This document shows, piece after piece, positions 1 through 4,220 of a stretch of 5,903 nucleotides of DNA. The notes under the pieces are model-generated. The model was given only the letters and a program-made list of their open reading frames with translations, was not told the origin of the DNA and searched no databases. The translations under genes were made by a program, and so were the position numbers. This DNA comes from Sulfurovum sp. (GTDB lineage Bacteria; Campylobacterota; Campylobacteria; Campylobacterales; Sulfurovaceae). The number at the start of each line of letters is the position of its first letter. The first letter of the stretch is position 1. The stretch covers positions 1 through 5,903 of the forward strand of contig DQVY01000177.1 of assembly GCA_015661535.1 (NCBI GenBank). The letters are read 5' to 3'.

Positions 1-15
1 AGGAAATGTACTATA

Positions 16-91
16 TGGTGCTCGCTACAGGACTTGAACCTGTGACTTCCACCATGTCATAGTGGCACTCTACCAACTGAGTTAAGCGAGC
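16..91 (-). tRNA. tRNA-Val (anticodon GAC), CCA encoded
   Basis: Read on the minus strand this folds into a complete 76-nt cloverleaf. The 7-bp acceptor stem GCTCGCT/AGCGAGC is perfect. The D arm is ACTC/GAGT around AGTTGGTA. The anticodon arm is CCACT/GGTGG around loop ATGACAT, and the T arm is ACAGG/CCTGT around TTCAAGT. The anticodon GAC occupies plus-strand positions 56-58 and reads GUC and GUU valine codons. The 3' end carries discriminator A followed by CCA (positions 19 down to 16), so the CCA tail is genomically encoded. The closing pair of the anticodon stem is a U-G wobble. The gene lies 62 bases downstream of the Sel1-repeat gene on the same strand. No terminator hairpin is seen in the 15 bases left before the window edge. 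Confidence 0.97.
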
Positions 92-121
92 AAATGTTAG
101 CTTGTACGTTTTAAGGAGGAA

Positions 122-127
122 ATTATA
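122..127 (-). promoter_or_regulatory. Candidate -10 box of the tRNA-Val promoter
   Basis: The minus strand reads TATAAT, a perfect sigma-70 -10 hexamer, ending 30 bases before the first tRNA base. A start about 7 bases downstream would leave a leader of roughly 24 nt for RNase P to remove. No good -35 is visible at the usual distance, which is common in Campylobacterota, where the -35 is poorly conserved. The tRNA could also be processed from read-through of the upstream operon. Confidence 0.5.
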
Positions 128-153
128 GCCAAGTGATACTTAAAATCTGTGCC

Positions 154-828
154 TTAGTCTTTACAGACCCAGGCACTTTCTGTACAAAGTTTATCGAGAT
201 GTTCGCTGGCATCACTCTGCCCTGCTTTAAGGGCTTTCTTGAGGTTGTCATAAGCTTTCATCTTGTCATGTTTGATGCCTTCTCCCCAAGCGTAGAGTAC
301 AGCTGCATTTACCTGTGCAGCACTGTCTCCGAGGATAGCGCCTTTTTCAAATAATGTCAACGCCCTTGCCACATCTTTCTCTGTCCCTACACCTTCAGCA
401 TACAAAGCACCCAGATTGGTATACGCCTCTTTTAAACCACTCTCTACAGCTTTCTCATACCAATACTTGGCTTTTTTATAGGCATGTGGATTTGTAGCTC
501 CTCCTGCCTGGTAGAGTTGTGCCAAATTATACTGCGCTGCGGCATTTCCCTGTTTGGCTGCTCTTTCATACCATTTCTGCGCTTCTGGCAGGTCTCTTGT
601 AACACCTAATCCATTTGCGTAAATAAGGCCTACATTGTATTGTGCTTTGGGGTTGTCTTGTTTTGCAAGGGTGTAAAATGTATTTAAAGCTTTGATGTAT
701 CCGCCGTTATTATAGTCTTCTACTGCCTGATCAAATTCTGCATCAGCAACACTCACTCCCGTAAAGAGCACGGAGAGACAACATAAAATAACTATATTTT
801 TAAAACCTACCATCTGTTTTTTCCTCAT
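154..828 (-). CDS. Secreted Sel1-repeat (SLR) protein
   Basis: The 224-residue product has a Sec-type signal peptide: basic MRKK start, hydrophobic stretch about residues 11-24, and likely cleavage after ADA at residue 30. There is no lipobox cysteine in place, so it is probably a soluble periplasmic protein. After a TPR-like helical pair (about 31-57) come four Sel1-like repeats, about residues 58-94, 95-131, 132-167 and 168-203. They show the pattern A-Q-Y-N-x-x-x-x-Y, a Gly-rich turn, and A-x-x-W-Y/F-E-K-A-x-x-x-G. Such repeats form alpha-solenoids for protein-protein contacts; the partner here cannot be told. Residues C215 and C222 at the C-terminus could form one disulfide, unlike Helicobacter Hcp proteins with a pair in each repeat. 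It is last in the run after dapF, 21 bases away. The start is uncertain: Met6 (base 813) has the better ribosome binding site, while Met1 gives the better signal-peptide n-region. Confidence 0.9.
   Translation of the reverse strand: MRKKQMVGFKNIVILCCLSVLFTGVSVADAEFDQAVEDYNNGGYIKALNTFYTLAKQDNPKAQYNVGLIYANGLGVTRDLPEAQKWYERAAKQGNAAAQYNLAQLYQAGGATNPHAYKKAKYWYEKAVESGLKEAYTNLGALYAEGVGTEKDVARALTLFEKGAILGDSAAQVNAAVLYAWGEGIKHDKMKAYDNLKKALKAGQSDASEHLDKLCTESAWVCKD
821..825 (-). promoter_or_regulatory. Shine-Dalgarno AGGAA inside the first codons of the Sel1 gene
   Basis: The minus strand reads ATGAGGAAAAAACAGATGG. The AGGA lies about 8 bases before the second in-frame ATG (Met6, base 813), a normal spacing. 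The first ATG at 828 is preceded only by ACGAGAATA, a weak site. On binding-site strength alone the product would start at Met6; the signal-peptide charge argues the other way. Confidence 0.4.
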
Positions 829-848
829 TATTCTCGTATATTACGCGC

Positions 849-857
849 ATTATATCA
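849..857 (-). promoter_or_regulatory. Candidate internal promoter (extended -10) for the Sel1 gene
   Basis: The minus strand reads TGATATAAT, a perfect match to the extended -10 pattern TGnTATAAT. It spans the last sense codons and TAA stop of dapF. A start near base 842 would give a leader of about 14 nt to the first ATG of the Sel1 gene, or about 29 nt to the second. No good -35 is present. It could let the last gene be expressed apart from the rest of the operon. Part of the sequence is fixed by coding (Leu-Ile-stop), so chance is possible. Confidence 0.45.
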
Positions 858-1596
858 AGGTCTCAGCTACAAACGTCTTAGTCACTTTGCCACCAAACCT
901 GTAGACCCCGTCTTCATAACTTACATAAAGCTCATCTCCGCTTACAGGATGCACTTTTACCTGGTCGGGGACCTTGCCCTCTTTGTGATTGCGTATGAAA
1001 CATGCGACCATTCCTGTACCGCAGGCAAGAGTTTCATCTTCTACCCCGCGTTCATAGGTACGGACATACATGGTATCGCCATCTACTTTACAAATGTTGA
1101 CATTACAATCGTATTTGTAACGCAATGCCCTTGCCTCTTCTATATTGAAATTTTCAATGTCATCTTTTACGCAGACAAGATGCGGTACACCGGAGTCTAT
1201 CAGCCACCAATTTTCACCATATTCTTCTATGTCATCTCTGATGATCTTAGGGGGCACCATGTCGCTGACCACGTACATGCCATTTATAGTGGCACGTATC
1301 ACCCCTGCACCCGTTAGAAACTCTGCCGTGTTGTCTTTGGAGATGCCTTTTTCCTGCGCAAAGTGTGCCACAGCCCTGCTTGCATTGCCGCACATGGCTG
1401 CTTTAGATCCATCTGAGTTATAGAATTCCCACTCAAAATCATATTCATTATGCGGGAGCACTACCACCAACCCATCTGCACCTACACCATTTTGTCTATG
1501 GCATAAAGTTTTAGCCATTTGTGACCTGTCTGCTTTTTTGTTGGCAGTGATCATCACAAAATCATTTCCATTGGCTGAATACTTAGTTACTTTCAC
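850..1596 (-). CDS. dapF: Diaminopimelate epimerase
   Basis: DapF is a cytoplasmic, PLP-independent epimerase. It converts LL-diaminopimelate to meso-diaminopimelate for lysine and for the peptidoglycan stem peptide. The 248-residue product is a short form, as is usual in epsilonproteobacteria. Both catalytic cysteines are present: C69 in MCGN (68-71), within a long conserved stretch to HF (78-79), and C192 in ACGTG (191-195). Substrate-binding parts are visible: GNDF (10-13), NSDGS (60-64), GVPH (136-139, matching the family GNPH) and ERG (182-184) before DETLACGTG. The gene starts with GTG. That start is chosen because AGGAG lies 7 bases upstream and the protein then begins MKVTKYSANGNDF, the normal family N-terminus. 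Its first 14 bases overlap the end of coaE, which suggests translational coupling. The family call is very secure. Confidence 0.98.
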   Translation of the reverse strand: MKVTKYSANGNDFVMITANKKADRSQMAKTLCHRQNGVGADGLVVVLPHNEYDFEWEFYNSDGSKAAMCGNASRAVAHFAQEKGISKDNTAEFLTGAGVIRATINGMYVVSDMVPPKIIRDDIEEYGENWWLIDSGVPHLVCVKDDIENFNIEEARALRYKYDCNVNICKVDGDTMYVRTYERGVEDETLACGTGMVACFIRNHKEGKVPDQVKVHPVSGDELYVSYEDGVYRFGGKVTKTFVAETLI

Positions 1597-2176
1597 GTAA
1601 TATCTCCTCTTTCACTCGTTCACACTCTTGTTTTAATTGTGTAAGTGTACCACTATTATCTATAACATAGCTAGCCATTTTACGTTTTTCTTCTACAGAT
1701 ATCTGTGTGTTTATTCTCGCCAATGCTTCTTCTCTTGTGTATCCTTCACGCGCTATCAGCCTCTCTAGTTGTTGTGCCTGTGTGGCATAGACCACCAAAG
1801 ATCTTTCTATAGGGTATCGACCCCCTTCAAAAAAAAGCGGGATGTCCACCAAATAGGGTTTTTTTAAAAGATCCTTTTTCTTTGCACGTGCTTCTATCTC
1901 GTTATAGATCAGGGGATGCAAAAGATCTTCAAGCATTTTACGTTTGTCCACATCTTCAAACACTATCTTCCCCAAAGCTTTTCTGTCTACTTTCCCTTCC
2001 ACGATCAAAGCGTTTCCAAACATATCTGCAATGGCATTAGACTGCTGTTCAAGTATCTCATGGGCAACATGGTCCGCATCGATACTGTGAAAACCCCACT
2101 CTCTAAAGTATTTCAATACCGTACTCTTTCCTGTAGAGATACTCCCCGTCAGAGCAATAGCATACTCAAACGCCAT
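1583..2176 (-). CDS. coaE: Dephospho-CoA kinase
   Basis: CoaE carries out the last step of coenzyme A synthesis in the cytoplasm: ATP-dependent phosphorylation of the ribose 3'-hydroxyl of dephospho-CoA. The 197-residue product has the usual length. A P-loop GSISTGKST spans residues 11-19. It is followed by the DAD motif (33-35), HP (87-88), the DIPLFFE segment (111-117), the RINTQ motif (154-158) and the VIDNSG strand (171-176). All are standard for the family. The ATG start follows AGGAG by 6 bases, and only 12 bases separate it from the upstream transpeptidase stop. The end overlaps dapF by 14 bases. Codons 103-106 and 114-116 contain homopolymer-rich, slip-prone runs (see findings), but the frame is intact. 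Confidence 0.97.
   Translation of the reverse strand: MAFEYAIALTGSISTGKSTVLKYFREWGFHSIDADHVAHEILEQQSNAIADMFGNALIVEGKVDRKALGKIVFEDVDKRKMLEDLLHPLIYNEIEARAKKKDLLKKPYLVDIPLFFEGGRYPIERSLVVYATQAQQLERLIAREGYTREEALARINTQISVEEKRKMASYVIDNSGTLTQLKQECERVKEEILRESN
1604..1608 (-). promoter_or_regulatory. Shine-Dalgarno of dapF within coaE
   Basis: The minus strand reads AGGAG, then 7 bases, then GTG. The site lies within the last codons of coaE. It decides in favour of the GTG start at 1596 and implies that ribosomes finishing coaE can reinitiate on dapF. Confidence 0.75.
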
Positions 2177-2182
2177 TACACT

Positions 2183-2187
2183 CTCCT
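2183..2187 (-). promoter_or_regulatory. Shine-Dalgarno of coaE, directly after the transpeptidase stop
   Basis: The minus strand reads TAAGAGGAG, where TAA is the stop of the preceding L,D-transpeptidase gene and AGGAG is the site. A 6-base spacer leads to the coaE ATG. The close packing supports one transcript and coupled translation. Confidence 0.7.
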
Positions 2188-2188
2188 C

Positions 2189-3865
2189 TTACCATTTTCT
2201 AAACGATTTTAACTGCATCTCATCATAATGATAGATGTCATTTCTAAACTGTAACTTCCCGTCATAATCTACCCACGAAGTCAAATAGATCACATCTACA
2301 GGTACACGGTTTTGTAATGCAAGATAGGCTTTCTTTCTCCCTTTCAAGATATCTTGTGACTTCTCGAAGTCTATATTGTCATTAAAAGTGGAAAAGGTTT
2401 TAAGTAATTCTCTTGGCTCTTGCAGACGTATACAGCCATGAGAAAAAGCCCGTTTACTTTTGTGAAAGAGATGCTTGGTCGGGGTGTCATGCATGTACAC
2501 AGAAAACTTGTTAGGGAACAAAAACTTTAATTTTCCCAAAGCATTGTGCGTGCCTGCAGTTTGGGCAAAACGGTAAGGCATATGTTTACTGTAACGGTAT
2601 TTACTCCAATTCACAGAAGCAGGGTTAATCTTGACAGCATCTTTACCCCAGCCGTTAAATACTTCGATCCGCTGTCTTGACATGGCATTTGGGTTTCTCA
2701 ATAATTTTGGGATCATCTCTTTTTGAATGATACTTTTAGGGACATTCCACTGAGGATTAAGCACTATGGTCCTGACAGTATTTGAGAAAATAGGGGTTGG
2801 GTTTTTTGGAGTACCTACGATGGTTTTGATCTTTTGGATCAATTTACCATCTTCTTCAAAATAGAGCATAAAATCAGGAATATTGATGATAATATGGCGT
2901 TTGGACTGAGGGTCATTGAGCCACTTGATACGGTCCAGGTTTAGCAGCATGGTCTCAATGCGATCATCGACACTTTTATTGAGCACGGCAAGAGTCATTG
3001 GCCCTACCTCCGCATCATCTTTTAAACCATTACGCACTTGAAAATGTTTGACTGCGTCTTGCAGACAACTGTCATACACAAGATCTTCATTGCTCTCCTC
3101 ACAGGGGATATAATCTTTGGTTACTTTGAGGCGTTCACGTAAGGAGTCTACCCCTGCTACGCGGTTTCCCGGTTTCAGTGTTGCATTCAAATGCACCTGT
3201 CCCCAGCCACCATTTTCTTTGATCTTTCGATACTCTGCTACTTTTTTCTGCAGTTCTCTATAGTGGTATTTTCTAGGGATCGCTTCTTCTAGTGCTTTTC
3301 CCAAGTCTCCGCCAAACGCTGCTTTTTCTACCATCGCAATGGGGTCTACTTCGGGTCTGTGGAGTATCCACTCTGTACTGACCCCATTGACAATAAGATT
3401 CGATATCCTCGCTTGAAAGGCACCCCAGTTAATACTGCCTAAATACGCATAGTCTGTATAGGCTTTGTAAAGTTGGGAAATTTTAAATTCAAGATCAACT
3501 TTTTCTACAAGTTTCCCATGATATCGGTAGACATCTTCTACTTTTCCTTCAAGACGCAAGGTATCTTGATAGAGTCTGCCATGCTTGTTGAGGGTATCGT
3601 CATTCTTTATATGTCTAAACAGTGCAACGGTGGCAGCAGAGGGTTCTGACTCTTTCATCCAAACAGGCACAAAAAACAACTGCGTATAGAGACGTCTTAA
3701 AAAACTCTTTTCAGGTTGGGACTGCAAAGAGTTCATCATGACAGTTGAGGCAACTTCATGAAAGGCAAGATCTCTTTGGGCAGAGAGGTTTTGAGGGAAG
3801 ATAAAAAGGGTGAGTATCCCTATCATCATACAAATATGTTTTATAGCATCAGTGATCTTCATCAT
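2189..3865 (-). CDS. YcbB/LdtD-type murein L,D-transpeptidase
   Basis: A secreted cell-wall enzyme expected to form meso-DAP to meso-DAP (3-3) cross-links, or to attach partners to meso-DAP, in the periplasm. The 558-residue product has a signal peptide with a hydrophobic core about residues 11-24 and likely cleavage after LSA at residue 29. An N-terminal scaffold-like helical region follows (about 50-230). Next is a peptidoglycan-binding type 1 domain (about 235-298, with AVKHFQVRNGL and GPMTLAVLN). The YkuD catalytic domain spans about 323-490. Its catalytic signature is SHGCIR at 475-480 with nucleophile C478, and H459 in YMHDTP as the partner histidine. NPQWNVPKSI (370-379) and HNALGKLKFLFPN (440-452) are typical of the YcbB group. 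C255 and C267 flank an insertion in the binding domain and could pair. Two ATGs are adjacent (MM); a GGA lies 5 bases before the first. It heads the coaE-dapF-Sel1 run after a 121-base gap. Confidence 0.93.
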   Translation of the reverse strand: MMKITDAIKHICMMIGILTLFIFPQNLSAQRDLAFHEVASTVMMNSLQSQPEKSFLRRLYTQLFFVPVWMKESEPSAATVALFRHIKNDDTLNKHGRLYQDTLRLEGKVEDVYRYHGKLVEKVDLEFKISQLYKAYTDYAYLGSINWGAFQARISNLIVNGVSTEWILHRPEVDPIAMVEKAAFGGDLGKALEEAIPRKYHYRELQKKVAEYRKIKENGGWGQVHLNATLKPGNRVAGVDSLRERLKVTKDYIPCEESNEDLVYDSCLQDAVKHFQVRNGLKDDAEVGPMTLAVLNKSVDDRIETMLLNLDRIKWLNDPQSKRHIIINIPDFMLYFEEDGKLIQKIKTIVGTPKNPTPIFSNTVRTIVLNPQWNVPKSIIQKEMIPKLLRNPNAMSRQRIEVFNGWGKDAVKINPASVNWSKYRYSKHMPYRFAQTAGTHNALGKLKFLFPNKFSVYMHDTPTKHLFHKSKRAFSHGCIRLQEPRELLKTFSTFNDNIDFEKSQDILKGRKKAYLALQNRVPVDVIYLTSWVDYDGKLQFRNDIYHYDEMQLKSFRKW

Positions 3866-3895
3866 GTATATCCATTTCCTAAGGAGTTAAAAAAG

Positions 3896-3904
3896 AGTAT
3901 ATCA
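3896..3904 (-). promoter_or_regulatory. Candidate promoter (extended -10) of the transpeptidase operon
   Basis: The minus strand reads TGATATACT, which matches TGnTATAAT at all but one position. It ends 30 bases before the ATG, so a start near base 889 of the third kilobase (about 3889) gives a leader of about 24 nt that includes AGGA and TGGA. The hexamer at the expected -35 place, GTAAAC, is poor. This is the best promoter in the feoA to transpeptidase gap and would drive transpeptidase, coaE, dapF and possibly the Sel1 gene. Confidence 0.55.
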
Positions 3905-3917
3905 TGAAATTTTATGA
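3902..3917. promoter_or_regulatory. 16-bp near-palindrome overlapping the promoter (possible operator)
   Basis: The sequence TCATGAAATTTTATGA is a dyad with one mismatched pair (G opposite T). It covers the TG of the extended -10 and most of the spacer toward -35. A protein bound there would compete with RNA polymerase, so a repressor operator is a reasonable guess. It does not look like the Fur or FNR-type boxes I know. The region is AT-rich, so a chance dyad is possible. Confidence 0.35.
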
Positions 3918-3968
3918 AGTTTACTTTGTCAGAAGAAAGAAAATCTAAGAAAAAAACATAAATTTCAT
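3904..3968. repeat. Imperfect inverted repeat in the feoA-transpeptidase gap
   Basis: The arm at 3904-3916 (ATGAAATTTTATG) and the arm at 3957-3968 (CATAAATTTCAT) are reverse complements apart from one missing T. Each arm is itself nearly palindromic around AAATTT, and the arm centres are about 53 bases apart, close to five helical turns. The 40 bases between them are mostly T-rich on the minus strand. The arms may be two binding sites for one regulator. They are too AT-rich and too far apart to act as a clear terminator of feoA. The rest of the gap shows no gene. Confidence 0.35.
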
Positions 3969-3986
3969 CACTAAAAAGATACTTTT

Positions 3987-4217
3987 TTAAGCATCGATCT
4001 GTTTTATTTCTATTTTTTCTGCTTCATCTTCCCGTAAGGCGATAAGGGTTGAGCCTACTTCAATTTCCATTGTTTTTCTGGCCAGAGAACACCCTTTTAC
4101 CAACAATATCTCTCCACGCATCACACCAAAAGAAGTGAGTCTGTCTTTCAGTGCTTTATCAGCATGAATTTTGATGATCTCTGCTTTGTCGCCTTTTCTA
4201 ATATCTGTTAAAACCAT
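3987..4217 (-). CDS. feoA: Ferrous iron transport accessory protein FeoA
   Basis: A 76-residue cytoplasmic SH3-like protein that assists the FeoB ferrous iron permease; its exact action is still debated. The length is typical. The family pattern is visible: KGDKAEIIKI (8-17), RLTSFGVMRGEILLV (26-40, matching the family RLxxLGIxxGxxIxV), and GSTLIALREDEAEKIEI (55-71, matching GxxIALRxxEAxxIxV). The ATG lies only 3 bases after the feoB stop, with a very strong AGGAGGA site 6 bases upstream. feoA therefore follows feoB, the reverse of the classical feoA-feoB order. No separate promoter is visible, so expression is probably tied to feoB. Confidence 0.93.
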   Translation of the reverse strand: MVLTDIRKGDKAEIIKIHADKALKDRLTSFGVMRGEILLVKGCSLARKTMEIEVGSTLIALREDEAEKIEIKQIDA

Positions 4218-4220
4218 TGT

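Noticed and set aside
133..354. Plus-strand frame with GTG start and an upstream AAGGAGG at 113-119
   Set aside because: The AAGGAGG is 13 bases from the GTG, longer than normal. The frame is antisense to the secure Sel1-repeat gene and the product resembles no family I know.
949..1423. Two overlapping plus-strand open frames opposite dapF
   Set aside because: Both are antisense shadows of a secure dapF, lack good ribosome binding sites and give no recognisable protein.
1916..2212. Plus-strand open frame opposite coaE
   Set aside because: Antisense shadow of coaE without a supporting start signal.
3860..3876. Eight-codon out-of-frame peptide (MDIHDEDH) overlapping the transpeptidase start
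   Set aside because: Its ATG has the AGGAA directly abutting it, with no spacer, and so short a frame is expected by chance.
3866..3986. Fur box near the feo genes
   Set aside because: No match to the Campylobacterota Fur patterns I know. A feo operator would be expected upstream of feoB, beyond the right edge.
3971..3991. Possible intrinsic terminator just after feoA
   Set aside because: The only stem is about AAAAAG/CTTTTT with a 3-base loop, one G-C pair, and no T-run directly after it. It is too weak to call.
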